Of a DNA stretch of 64,000 bases, positions 11,291-24,600 are shown piece after piece. The notes under the pieces were generated by a model, which worked only from the letters and a program-made list of their open reading frames with translations, searched no databases and was not told where the DNA came from. Origin of the DNA: Punica granatum (taxonomy: Eukaryota; Streptophyta; Magnoliopsida; Myrtales; Lythraceae). Position numbers and translations under genes: made by a program. Each line of letters begins with the position of its first letter. Position 1 is the first letter of the stretch. The stretch spans positions 30,102,811 to 30,166,810 of the forward strand of contig NC_045128.1 of assembly GCF_007655135.1 (NCBI RefSeq), written 5' to 3'.

Positions 11291-12985
11291 ATCCCTAGCT
11301 AAAGACCCTTTTTCTTCTCCTCTCCCTTCCTCCCCCACACTAACAGAGAAACCCTAGACATGTGCCTCCTTCACCGATGCATCCAACTCTGGCCGAGCGC
11401 ATCCAGTCGCATCTCCACCAAAGATCAAAAAGCTGGCAACGCCCTCTATCTGCCGGTTATCTCTGTTCTCGGTGGATTCTCGCCTTTTCTCCTTTCTTCT
11501 CTACTATTTTAACCTTCGGAAAGATAAGGGTTGTGAGATGCAGACATCGGCATCGGATTCAAGCTGGTCATTCTTCAAACTCCTTTGTGCGGTAGCTCAC
11601 TGCTTCAGTCTGACGCAGGTCAAGGAGATTCATTGTCTCGAAGCGGGTCACAGAGCTTCTCTGCTTGTCGTAGTCGTTGTTGTCCCTTCGCGAAGACATT
11701 TTTCCGGCGGGCTTCTCAGTCCCTGTCTAGGTGGCGGCTCAACCTCCCATCCCATTCACCGCTGATAATCCTCGGAGCAAGAGGCTATCTTTGTTGTCTT
11801 GGATCAGAGGCGAAGACTGTTTGAAGGAGTCTCGCAGGTCGTAGTGGCCCTTTTCCTCCTCATCTTCGTTACCGACGGTGTGAAGAGGTGACCCTCGATG
11901 GAGCAGTCTCCCGCTCCTCACCGGCTTTACCCTTTCTCCTTCTCCGAGCAAATCTTAAGCGAAGAGCAGTCAGCCTTCGATTCCGGGTCATTAGCAACTG
12001 CAGTGGAGGACACGCCACCTCTGACTAGGCGGCCCCACCCGATTTCGTAGGACCCCGACTTCCACTTAACCAACCGGACCCGACCAGCCTGATCCGACTT
12101 ACCTTCCATGACTCGACAAACTCGACTCTATAGTATAGCACCCGCCCCTTGGCTAGCATACTGCTCCACATCCAATGGCGGCACCCTCTCTAACTACCCT
12201 ACTTTGTTCTGCTCTCCTTATCCCCGGTGGCAGCTTCTTGTCTACAGTAACTCTACTCCAGCTCAGCGATAGCATCCTCACCCATCACAAATAGGATTGC
12301 GATTTCTACTGGTCTGATCTTCCTCCCTTGTTCAAATCAATGTTTTGTGGCTTGCCTTTTTTTGTTGATTATAAACAAGTCTAATTCCCCTATGACGATC
12401 ACTGATTTGAACCGATCTAGGGAGCTCTAACTGTGTATCTGCTCTAGTTCCTTAGGTTTGATCATCTTGGGTTTTGGCTAGTAAGGTTTGGTTGATTAAT
12501 ACTAGATAACAGTCACTAATTTGAGCCGATCGAGGGAGCTCTTGCAGCATAGTTACTCTAGTTCCTTTGATTTGACTGTTTAGAAATTGTGATATGTAGT
12601 GGGAGCTTGCGTTCGGATACCAACCCGAGGCATTCTTCCTGCTTTATCTCTTACTTTAGAGATAGAAGTTCATCGTGGATTAATGGACTGGACTATGGAT
12701 CCCCCTTCCCAGTTTTCATTGGGGTCCATTGAGAATTGTTGTAGGAAGGTAGTCGACCGTGATTATTGGTTTTAGAAAGGCCTACTATAATTGTATTGTC
12801 TTTACTCGATGTGACTCATCAGTCTATTTTTCCTTTGTAGTTTGTCTGGCGAGTCAACCAATGTATCCTGCTTTTGTAATTTCTACTTGTGTATTTTCCC
12901 TTGTATCTACTTTTGCAGTGGACTGTTGTATCCACTTGAGTATGAATGATAGATCCTCATTACTGTTTCGAGCAAAAAAATAATA
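11291..12985 (+). other. Unclassified retroposon-like or decayed transcribed sequence
   Basis: A relatively GC-rich block with a C/T-rich start, no open frame longer than 97 codons and no recognisable domain. It ends in a T/A-rich tail followed by an A-rich run (GCAAAAAAATAATAATA at about 12972-12988), like the 3' end of a LINE or retroposed transcript. A diverged ~113-bp direct duplication lies inside (landmark CACTGATTTGA at 12400 and CACTAATTTGA at 12513, each followed by GGGAGCTC). I could not assign it to a family. An ancient host gene remnant is also possible. Confidence 0.3.
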
Positions 12986-13870
12986 ATATTGTATATCATA
13001 AATGATTCTTATTTATGCGTAGAGCAACTTTTGCCTTCTCGTCAAAATAAATAAATAAAAACGCTGCTTAGCATTTGTTGAATGTATTTAATTTTGTAAG
13101 AAGGGTAGTCTGGTCATTTCACTTTATATCTTTCTCATTCCGCCACAGCTAGACTTAGGAATTGTGATCGAGGAGGGCGAAATTCAAAGGGACTTTATAT
13201 CATAGAATCAAGGGGATGAAATACGATGATTTTATTGTAAAGATGATAAAGTCAACAAAATCTAATACAAATTTTGTGAATTTTCCCGAGTCCAAGGAGA
13301 GTCTCGCTTTCGCGGCTACCTTAAATCCATCCCTGCGCTCACCCTCACCCCATTCCTTGTATCCCATTCTGCTCACCAAGCAAAGCATTTTATAAATATT
13401 GTGCTCTTTCTTGAGAGGAAAAATAAGTCTCTTTCAATTCCCTTCGTTATCCCTTTTTTTTTCCCCATCAATTCCCTTGTGTATTCTGTTATTCGCCAAT
13501 GAAGCTGCCGAACATATATGCCATTAAAGTTTATGGCATGAATCACGTTTAATCGGTATAAAACATAAGACTCATACCCGTGCTATTCGCTATATGACAA
13601 TATTGTTTCTTGCTTATACACACTCTTTGATTATTTTCACAACTTTTAATTTGGAATATCTATCTTGTAATGAGCGTTTTAGAGAGAAGGAAAGTCACGT
13701 CAACTACTTTTCTTCATCCATATTAGTATAAATAATAATGATAATAATAATAATAATGTTAATGCAGATATAGATAAATATCAATTTAACGCCAAAAGGG
13801 AAAAATCAACTGCCTAGCCTTAATGTTATTGGACCAACAGCCACTCACATGTTGAGTCCCACACCCTCCC
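12986..13870. other. Intergenic sequence upstream of the phytoglobin gene
   Basis: AT-rich, no gene seen. A short (ATA)n run lies near 13728-13757. Confidence 0.6.
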
Positions 13871-13877
13871 TAGAAGC

Positions 13878-13885
13878 TATATAAG
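13878..13885 (+). promoter_or_regulatory. TATA box of the phytoglobin gene
   Basis: TATATAAG lies 48-55 bp upstream of the ATG at 13933. This puts transcription start near 13905-13915 and leaves a very short, AG-rich 5' leader. Confidence 0.65.
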
Positions 13886-13932
13886 AATGTAATCCTAATC
13901 GTTATTGGAACATATTGTAGAGAGAGAGAGAG

Positions 13933-14839
<907 letters not shown>

Positions 14840-16990
14840 GCGAGTAATTAACGGAAAATAGAGTGGATGAGGAATGGAACTAAAGGGGAATAAAAATGAA
14901 TGATATTATTGTTTGGTAATGCGGAATGAGATATAAGCGTTCTACATTGAATTACTACATCTAATGTATAATGTATGAAGTGTCCGTTTTAAGAAAATGA
15001 AAATAATGAACGAATGATTAATCTTTTTATTACAAATCGAATGTTGCTATGAAGAATTAATCAAATCCCATCCAGCTATTTCCTAGACTTATTATTATTA
15101 GGTAAATATTATGTAATACAAAAACTCTTCGTACCCTCGTCTCTCTCTCTATAATGCAGCTCTGTCTCATACCCGTTCAATGTCTCGGAATGAAGAGTGA
15201 AAGTTGAACCCCCGTAACCAGGTTATCTCGCCCGAGCTTGCAGGCCTAGACATCCCTCGAGGCTAGGGTCTCCTCAGTGAACATCATAAAAGGCTCTCGA
15301 GTCATCCAAGATGCTCGTGTGCCCTGCCTCCCTTCGAGCCTATGGATTGCCCATATGGCTCCAGGAGACCAGATTGGGCCAAGTGGTCGTATTTGGATTC
15401 TTCGGCGCCCGACCAATTTGAAAAGCTGGTCTTGCTGTCGAAAATATATAAGAGATTATGGGATGAGCACAACACTCTAATGAGTCTAATCTAAAAGGCT
15501 AACTTATTATACATCGTGATTTATTTATTTATTACCTGATAACGTGGGTTGATTTAATTTTGAGAGTCCATCGTGTGCAATTAAAGGGGATTTGTGTGCG
15601 TAGCTTATTAGACATTTACTCTACTCCGATACTATATGTGAGACATTGAAATAACTGCAAAAATATAATCTAATTAAATAACTGCGTGATTTATTTATAT
15701 ATTTATTACACAATAGTTGAGTTCTCGCAGACGCAGCCACAGCTGTGAACTTTTGAACAATTAGGAACTTTCAGAACTTGGTGAGGGCGTTATGGTTAAT
15801 TTCCATTGGGAGATAGCTACGGAGCATTGGGAAATAGCTACGGAGCATGGAAACATACGTGTCAGCCTATTGTATTGCGAGCGCTTACATAATGTCATCC
15901 GAAATAATTTCTTCATAAAAATGTTAAATTCTCCTAATTAGTATGCTCTAAAGATTTTTTTAATTCAAAACTACACTCGTATTTATTGAACAATTTTTGA
16001 ATATTATATAATTATAACTTATGTCGCTCTGAATGGGATTTTAAATTAAATTTTTTTAGATTGATTGCTAGGAAGGTATTACAACACTTTTTCCATATGT
16101 GCACTCACATAATCATATTGAGACAAAAGAGAGATTTTTGTGGCTCGTATTATTTTAATTTTTTTTTTCCGAAGTGGCCGTTTGTGCTTTTTGTTTTATT
16201 TGGGAAAAAGATAGATATTTCTTCAGTCCCCGAATTTTGCTTTCCCAAAAAAATAAAAGAACAACAAAAATTGTGATGCATAAAGACCACAAAGACACGG
16301 ATAGTATCAAAAACAGATTAAACAAGATGGCAAAGACGGGGGCAAAAACTGTCTTGATAATATGAGTTGTCGGAGACATTTTGGAGAAGATTCCATCGGG
16401 AGGGGAAAATATCGGAATAGATCTTCATTTCGAGTTACATTGATTCAAGTAGTGCAACGCTCAATCTACTTAAATAAGATTTCAAATTCGAGTCTTGTGA
16501 ATTGAAAAAATATGCTCAAATTTAATTAGTCGAAATTCATGAACTTTCGAATATTAAATTACATATCTAATTTTTTTTAAGTTGAATAGAAAAAAATATT
16601 AGATGAATGTTACTTATTTATTTTGAATTAGTAACAACCAATTAGAATACTTATAAATAAAAATTTATGAGCCTATTGTGAAGTTAATTTTTTTTACTTT
16701 CAGGCATTTTGATTGGACATTATATAGTTAAATGACTGAGTAATACAAGTGAAATATTTGCTCGTTCAATAGTCATCTCCTGACGTAGTCACGGGAGGTT
16801 CTTGGTCGGACAGAAGATTAATGACACGTGTAGTATGAATTTCTAACAGTTTATCCACATGCACATGTAGAAGAATCTTACAAAACAATTCAAACTCTTC
16901 TTTACAAGGGATCGTGGTGGCGAGCAGGGTGGTACCCCCAGCCATCATCCATCCCTCTTTCTTGATTTATTTATTTTTTATTTTTTAATA
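14840..16990. other. Gene-free stretch
   Basis: 3' flank of the phytoglobin gene, then AT-rich sequence. No recognisable gene; ORFs of 60-74 codons here lack domains. About 16440-16620 has a SINE-like head (AGTAGTGCAACGCTCAA, then GATTTCAAATTCGAGTCTT as a B-box-like word). Confidence 0.5.
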
Positions 16991-17029
16991 TTTTTAGTTT
17001 CATTGAATTTAAATAACTTGATATTCGGA

Positions 17030-17640
17030 AGCCTATTAAGTATGACTAATCTATATTTGAGCGAGGTCGACCCACTAAGAGATAAATATCTCATAATTGT
17101 GAATTTTCTCCAATCACAATATTCGTACCGATGTCTTTCCTAAAAATAACAAGCACGGACTCACTTAAAACTAACCCACATTAAAAAAAAAAATTGATAA
17201 CCAATTTAAGTAATCAATTTTTATTTGAGAATTTTTCGGGGTCAGTACCACTCTATTTTTGGTAGTCTCATCAGCCCCCCATTCTTCTTTTTTCTTTTCT
17301 GAAAAATTAATAATTTAAATTTTTCATTGAATTTAAGTATATAATATTTTTTTAGTGCGTACTACTTGATATTTGGAAGTCCAACAGGTCTGATTGGTCT
17401 AAGTTCGAGCGAGGTCAGTGCACTAAGGGACGAAACTCTCCCGATCACGAATTTTCTCCAATAAAGTCACATCTTAAGTTGACCCACTAAGGGATAAATC
17501 TCTCGCGATCGTAAATTTTCTCTAATCACAAAGTTCGCAGTTGAAGCCTTATCAAAGGACAACAAGCGCCGACTTCCCTAAAATCAACTCACATTGGTAA
17601 AAAGCATATTTTAATTAATCACTAATTTAAGTAGTCTCTT
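17030..17640 (+). repeat. Diverged duplicated repeat, two to three copies
   Basis: The phrase CCACTAAGAGATAAATATCTC...GAATTTTCTCCAATCACAA near 17070-17120 recurs as CACTAAGGGACGAAACTCTC...GAATTTTCTCCAATAAA near 17420-17465 and CCACTAAGGGATAAATCTCTC...AATTTTCTCTAATCACAA near 17480-17530. Copies also share a following 'aacaagc...cact...acccacatt'. This is probably an old dispersed transposon fragment duplicated locally; family unknown. Confidence 0.55.
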
Positions 17641-18014
17641 TTAATTTGTGACGTTGGAATTGACCTTATTTACGGTGAAACACAATGTTAGACTAAAATA
17701 TTGAACTATGACTAATTCTTGCTTGGAAATTAATGAAAAATTAAAACATGACCATGGCAACACGATATTATCAAAATCGAATTTGCATCTTCATGAAAAG
17801 AAAATTAATTATTTTTTCATATATATGAAAAAATATATATACATCAATCATGCTTAACAAAGATTATTGGACATTTAGCTTAATAGTTTAGCACATATTT
17901 TTTATAACTAGGGATAAAAAGTACAATATTCCTCATAATATTATATAAATTAATTTAATTTTGTAATTTAATTTCAAATTTATTTATTAAAATTTTATGT
18001 TTAGAAATAATAAA

Positions 18015-18053
18015 AATAAGGGACCCGCAACAAAGTGAGGGCCCTTTCACTAG
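18015..18053 (+). mobile_element. Helitron 3' terminus (diverged)
   Basis: GGGACCCGCAACAAAGTGAG followed by GGCCCTTTCA and CTAG, then T. This is the Helitron 3' layout: an imperfect GC-rich hairpin some ten bases before a terminal CTAG, with insertion before T. The matching 5' end was not identified. Confidence 0.5.
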
Positions 18054-18059
18054 TATATA

Positions 18060-18882
18060 TCAATTATAATATATAAAAGCTAAGTAGTGATATTATAGGA
18101 GCTCTATTAGTTAACCCTCAGCTCATGGTTGATCGTCATTTCAGCTACTCGGATAATTTAATTCTAAATCAATTATAATATATAAAAGTCAAAAAGTTCT
18201 CATGACACATCGCCTTTTAACAAACACTCAACTCGTGGTTATTTGCCTCTTGGCATTCTCGAAAAATTAAATTTCTAATAAAAGGATTCGTGTATCCGTC
18301 CATTTTCGTAAGAATATAATAAATGCATAAAAAGATTCATGTATCGATTTATTTAAATTAAATGAATTTTGCAAGATTTTGTATGTATTGATTCGATGGA
18401 TTTTAGATATTAGTCTATATTATTTGTACTTAGGGATATAATTGAACATTTAAAAAAATTTAAGAATTCTCTCTATAATTTTAAAACTTTTTCTCGAAAT
18501 ATGAAATGTATTTCTGAATGCAATGCACTATATGTCCTATAAACATAGCACATGAAAATTCATTTTTTACTGTATTTTCTTTCTACTCTTATTTCTTCTT
18601 ACACCTTAACTTGAGTTGTTTCTATCACGATCATTATGCTCTTCCGTATTTTAAGTTTAAGTTTAAATAATAACTATTTCTATTATATTTTTAATTCATA
18701 TCGTGTGTATAATATACATTTGGAATAATATAAGTTTTTTATAACGTTTTATTGACAAGAATATTCTCAGACAAGTCAAATTACTTCTTGTCATGGTAAC
18801 GTTTTCTTTTAATAATTTTACAGGATAAGTTTTCTTTTCATAATATAAATAAAACAAGCCTTGCACCCGTGTTACGCAAGGC

Positions 18883-18890
<8 letters not shown>
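18060..18890 (+). mobile_element. Non-autonomous Helitron(s), nested or repeated 5' ends
   Basis: The 5'-terminal motif TC + AATTATAATATATAAAAG occurs at 18060 and again at 18169, each preceded by A as expected for insertion between A and T. A strong 7-bp hairpin, GCCTTGC (18858-18864) pairing with GCAAGGC (18876-18882), stands where the Helitron 3' hairpin belongs. The terminal CTAG is missing and an (AT)n run begins at 18888. I infer one Helitron with a duplicated 5' end or two nested copies; no coding capacity is seen. Confidence 0.5.

Positions 18891-18927
<37 letters not shown>
18888..18927. repeat. (AT)20 microsatellite
   Basis: Uninterrupted alternating A and T, placed exactly where a Helitron 3' end would be expected. 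Confidence 0.97.
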
Positions 18928-18930
<3 letters not shown>

Positions 18931-19390
18931 TTATTAGAATTTTTAAAAGATACAATTTTTTTACAATAAATTTTTAATATGTATAGAATTTTTAGGAATT
19001 ATAACAAAATAAGTAAATTATTTATTTAATGAAATAAAGTAAAATATTAATTAATGGAATCTATATATTACATATAATAGCGAAACGAAAAAATTGTTCA
19101 ATGAGATGTGCCATGTGTCATCTTAGAATTAATAAATTGATGCCATATGTCAAATCCTTAATTCTCTATTGCATGACTTCATTCACGAGGAAGATTAATT
19201 TCTAAATAGTTATAAAAATAATCCCTCATAAAATATTAAATAACCATTCCCATTAATACTTCTGTTAGATAAGCTTCACTGTATTTACAATGATTTTAAT
19301 GATTTTTCCATTTGAAAATTATTTATAGTGGATTGACAATTACTTCATTGATAATTGTTGAAATTCTACAGATTCTTGGTCGCTTGATAA

Positions 19391-19440
19391 TCATTATAAT
19401 ATATAAAAGTCGAGGTGCGCTAGATGGACTCTTCTGTTGA
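19391..19440 (+). mobile_element. Helitron 5'-end-like sequence
   Basis: A|TCATTATAATATATAAAAGTCGAGG matches the 5' termini at 18060, 18169 and 33131. No 3' end with hairpin and CTAG was found downstream, so this copy may be truncated. Confidence 0.45.
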
Positions 19441-19927
19441 ACCATAGTCGAGTACTCTTCGTCATGGCTTTGGTGGTGGTCGTATCTTTTTTTCTCACAC
19501 TAAGTCGACTTAGGGATATATGCTCAAATTCTAAACTGCTGTTTGGGCCTGGATCCTTTTTTCTTTCGGATAGGGGTTCTACTATCTAAATGGGCCCCAA
19601 GCCCATCAAGGCCACCTAAATTTTTTTTTTTTATGTCAGTAGGCACCGGCGAACAGCCGGCCATTGATCGGGTCTAATTTGAATCCACGTCGTGGCCGCC
19701 TAGCCTACTTCGGGGCCGAGATCGATATGCAAAGGGAAATATCCTGTTCGTTTTCTTACAGAAAAGGGAATTATAGAAAAGCAAGTGTCCCCCTCAAGTT
19801 GTTGTCAACCGTTTGGATTCATCCATGTAGGACCTCCTTTCCTTCGGTTTCTGGCTCATGGACCATTGGGATGGCATAATTAATAATTCCAGCTAATTTA
19901 TGTTTTCCTAATACATACATAAACACA

Positions 19928-19976
<49 letters not shown>

Positions 19977-21460
19977 TACCCTTATACGAAATAATTAATT
20001 TAATATAATATTATCACTGGTCAACACGAACATTAATCACATACATTACGAGTCCGACGGGATTAATCCTGATGAATCAAAAAAACGCCGGCATCGGTTC
20101 TTGTCAATTTGCTAGAGAAATTCCGTCCACTTAACTTCTCGATCGAGTTTGTTCAATGTCCGTTCTCACCGCCGATTTCTAAGTTCTCGAGTCCTCATAT
20201 CTCTAACTGTTGTCTTTATTATGTGATCCGAGATTAATCAATTACCTTTAGTCTTCATTAAGTGATGATATTATTGTCAGTTAATAATGCATCGGCCGGT
20301 AAAATTGATTAAGGAATAATTCTCATCTAATGTCCAATGAGAGCTGAACACGTGGCAGGAACGGCGAGTCGCAACTTGCAACTCTGTGCTCTCTCTCTCT
20401 CCGCCCTTATCCGACAGCAGAAACGCCAGACTGTGTTTAAGATTTCGGGGAGTTTAATAAATTGTTTTTCTCCCATTAAAATCTTCCTAATCGAATTTTC
20501 TGCCTTTTTTATTTTCCTAAATTATTGTTTTATTTTTTTAGGAGGGGTCCAAACCTTTCAGGTATTCTCCAACTAACCCACATTGCAAAAAGATTTGTCT
20601 GCTTTTGCCCTTATGTATTAGTGTAGCAGCTGACAAGTGTAGTGGCTGACCTAATCTTTCCCTTTTCTGCTCTCTTAATCATTATATCATGACAACGATC
20701 AACTGATGAGAAGAAGAAATCTATCATTAATAGAAGAAAAAAAAGGAGAGGAAGATAAAACAAGATATCTAAAGATGATTGAAGATATTTGTTCTAATTC
20801 AATTTTATTTTATTTCAATTGGAAGAAGTGAATTTTTCCAACAACACCGAGGTGCATAAATATTAAAGCATTAATAGAGATGCTTCATCATGTACTTATC
20901 AACAACATAACTCATGCATTATCATTTGTGTGTTTTGTTGATCTGCATCTGTAGAGTGTCAAATGTGACTGGAAATGGTATGACTAAGATATTAGTAAAA
21001 AATCATTAAGATGGTAGATTAATGGTAATAGCTAATAACTCTCCAATCTCCTAGTTGGCAGCAGTAGAGTAACGATTATGAGAAAAATATACCAATGAAA
21101 GTAAAGCATTACTGAATGGATGGATATTGATAATTTTAGTGATTTTAATAAGGTTACGGTGACGATAATGGAATAATGGATCGGTAACTACAACTCAAGG
21201 TGGAAACCGTGCATCGAATGGAGGTCTTTATTGTTTACATCAAAAGGCCAAAGGTACTTGTTATACATTATCGCTCCGTCACTCAGTTTGACATACTTAT
21301 AAAAGATATGAGTGCTGAAACAAAAAAAATGAAAAGATAGGGGACAAAATCATAAGTATTGCATAATGGGAGGATTGACAATGAAGAACATACAAAACTT
21401 CAGCCAATCCACTGACGAGAAGGAGAAGTACAGACCTTTGGCATCAAATAACAGCTAACA

Positions 21461-21462
<2 letters not shown>
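19441..21462. other. Gene-free upstream region of the coiled-coil gene
   Basis: No gene seen. It contains a compound (CATA)n(TA)n microsatellite at 19911-19976 and a single G-box/ABRE-like ACACGTGGC at about 20347, roughly 1.3 kb before the next start codon. Confidence 0.6.
19911..19976. repeat. (CATA)n(TA)n microsatellite
   Basis: Repeated ACAT/CATA tetranucleotides run from about 19911 with one interruption and pass into (TA)n to 19976. Confidence 0.95.

Positions 21463-21511
<49 letters not shown>
21463..21511 (+). repeat. (CT)n tract in the 5' leader of the coiled-coil gene
   Basis: About 49 nt of alternating C and T, ~135 bp before the start codon. Pyrimidine tracts of this kind are common in plant core promoters and 5' leaders. 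Confidence 0.9.
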
Positions 21512-21513
<2 letters not shown>

Positions 21514-21612
21514 TCTTCCTCGTCGGTCTCCTCTGCTTCTCTCTCTGTCTGTGACTGTGAGAGTCTGCATTTGCCGTGACAGTGAAGAAGACGAACGAAG
21601 AAGGAAGCTCCC

Positions 21613-21627
21613 ATGAATTTGGCATAG
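21613..21627 (+). other. Short upstream ORF (4 codons)
   Basis: ATG AAT TTG GCA TAG ends 17 nt before the main ATG at 21645 in the presumed leader. It may affect initiation; its presence in mRNA depends on where transcription starts. Confidence 0.4.
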
Positions 21628-21644
21628 AAAACTTCGGGCGGAAG

Positions 21645-24600
21645 ATGTTCAGGCTACACAAGCAGAAGTCCGACAAATCAGGGGAGAGATTCGATTTCAA
21701 GCTCTCCAACCTTCAGGCCCTTCAGGTCTCCCTCTTTCTCTCTCTGTTTATGTGATTCTGTTCGGCTTTTCACGGACATTCTCATTTCGTCAAATCTGCT
21801 GCTGCTGCTGCTGTTCCATTGACTGCCATTGACTTCGGCTGTTCCTGACATCGACCACGTCAATTGTCGTCAGTTTCCTGTTTCATCAGAAGTTTGACAT
21901 TAAATTCAAATGAAGTCTTATACAATTTGGCTGAGGATATCCTGTCTAGATTAGCTCGATTTAGAGCGATCAATACTGGAAGGGACATAAATGCTCGTTT
22001 TCCTAGTAATTCATGAGATAGAGTTGACGGCTTATGAAATTCAAGTCCGTTCAATTTTTTGTTCATAATGGAATAATAAGTGAATTTATGTTCATGTACT
22101 CGTTTGTTTGTGATTATTGCCGCTGAGATGCGCTGATCCTGTGATCATCAGCATTTCTGTTGATCACATTTCGTGAATTTCGTTGCATTCTTTTCATCCG
22201 AGTCGAGAAATTGTATATATGTATATATATATATTTTTTTTGGGGGAGGAGTGTTTGTAATCTTTCCCAGTTTCATTTAGGTGCCAAAAGGATGGGACAA
22301 ACTTTCTGTAGCGGTTGTCTCTGCAGAAACAGGGAAGGCTGTCGGTAAATCGGCAAAGGCACTTGTGTGCAATGGAAACTGTCAGTGGACGGAGAGCTTC
22401 TCCGAGTCGGTTTGGGTACCGACCTACGATGCTTCAAATGACACTGAAGGGTGTCTCCTTAAGATTGTTGTGTTCATGGTATGTTGCCTCTCTTTCCATC
22501 GAATATTTGATTTTATCAAGGCCTGTTTATACATACTGCTGCTCAACCTGATGGTTAACTTTCGGTTTTTGAAGGGGTCCTCGAGATCTGGTATGCTAGG
22601 AGAGGCTAATATTAATTTGACAAATTTCACGAGTTCCAGAACTTCTGTACCTGTTTCTTTGCCGTTAAAGAAATGCAGCCACGGGACCGTTATACAAGTC
22701 AGTGTCTTTTACTCTTGACATTCTCATGGTCTTTGTATTGCAAGTGCTGAATAACCCCATCACTGATAATAGGACATGCTCTTCTTTATGAATATAGATG
22801 AAAGTTCAATGCCTAAATCCGAAGACGAAGATCAGGTAGACTGTTTTTTCCCCTTGCTTTCAATAACATTGTCGTTCAAGGTCCTTATTTGCTTGCATTA
22901 AAAATGCATCTACATGGCTTATTGCTTCAATCTTTTCATGCTTTTTTACATTGACTTCCTTTTGGTGTTTCTCAAGAAAATAAAATAGAAAGCAAAACAG
23001 TTTTCTACAGTTAAATGGGCTGCCACTTCCCCTTTTGGGATTTGAAATAATAAATAAGTACACATACAGGAATGAGCCAGGAAAGGACATGACCTCATCA
23101 CCAGAGGAGACAAATATTGACTACGATGACATCGAGAACAAGTCCGATGTGTCTGATAATTTGTCGCACATGAGTTCAGGATCTGCATCGAGCAATCACA
23201 TGGATGCCCAATTTCATTCTGGAGAAATCATTAGTCGGGTATGTATATTGTGTCCTGCCAAGCATATTCCATAAGATTTTACGATTGATATAGTTGTGGA
23301 AAACTTGAGGCGGAAATTCCTAGTTTTTCCAGTTCTCTTCCCAAAACATTGAAGAAAGGTCAAAGGGTACCGAATCACACTTTACCATACATATCAGACT
23401 ATAAAATGTTTCATGAACTGCAACCTCATTTTGCAGCTTTCAGTGTAAGTATAAAATGTGGAGTCATAAGCTTTCCTCACTTTCCCATCCTCTCGCGTTG
23501 CCACAGGAGACAAGCTTTTCAGCATCAGGTTCACACTACGGCTACGACCCCGGGGAAGGCTCCTTTGCGAGGGAAAGTTTTTCCCCTCATAGATATCTAA
23601 ACGGGGCAACTAGCAGTCATATTGGAAGGCAAGATTCGGCCTCTTTCAATGCCAGTTTAGGGTACGACTCTCCTCCGTCGAGATCGAAGAACTCCTTCAA
23701 TTCCAAGACCTCGCGATCGAGAAACTCTCTCCAGAATGAGGACTTGCAACGAAGTTCAAGGACCTTCACGGGATCGCCTCTTCGTGGTTCGGGTTCCTCT
23801 AAGGAACTAATAGAAGCTGTAGAAGTCACAGTGGAGGAGGTACGAGCCGAGGCCCGAATGTGGGAGAAGAATGCGAGGAAGGTTATGGTGGACCTTGAAA
23901 ATTTGCAGAAGAAGTTGTCTGACGAGTTGGATCAGAAGGAGGCTCTCAAGTTGGAGCTCTCTGCATCAAAGACAGAGTGTGATGGGCTAAGGTTGGAAAT
24001 CGGAGAATTGAAAGCGTCCTTGGAGGAATTGAATTTGAAGCAAAATGCGAAGGACAACATAGGTAATCTTCAAAAGGAGTTGGAAAAGGAGATAAAGTTT
24101 CTGAAGGAGTCACACACCAATTTGTCCATACAGCTAGAGAAGACTCAGGAGTCGAACATCGAGCTCGTCTCCATTCTTCAGGAGATGGAAGAAACCATAG
24201 AGAAGCAGAAAAAAGAGATAACTGATCTCTTAGCGGTGAAACCAGAGGATGAGCAGCCATGTGAAGAGAGTCGTGATGGTGGAATGAAACAGAGTGAACC
24301 GGCGGATAGTATGGAGAAGCATACTGATGAAGAAAATACTGGGGAGAGACATCTTTTACTAGAAATCGAGTCTCTTAAACTGAAGGTGCAGGAGCTTGAG
24401 AAAGACTGCAACGAGCTGACTGATGAGAATCTCCAGCTGTTATTCAAGCTCAAAGAGTTGCAAAACCTTCGGGTATGGGATGCATGTTCTACTGCTTCAG
24501 TGAAGGACAGCCTAGAAGATGAGCTATCCGGGTCTGAGAAAATGGAATTAGAGTCGAAAGTGCGTGATCTCAAAGAGGAACTTTCCTCCAAAAATGGAGA

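Noticed and set aside
21455..21863. Minus-strand ORFs opposite the coiled-coil gene's first exon
   Set aside because: Composed of the reverse of (CT)n (Arg-Glu repeats) and of an exon already assigned to the plus strand.
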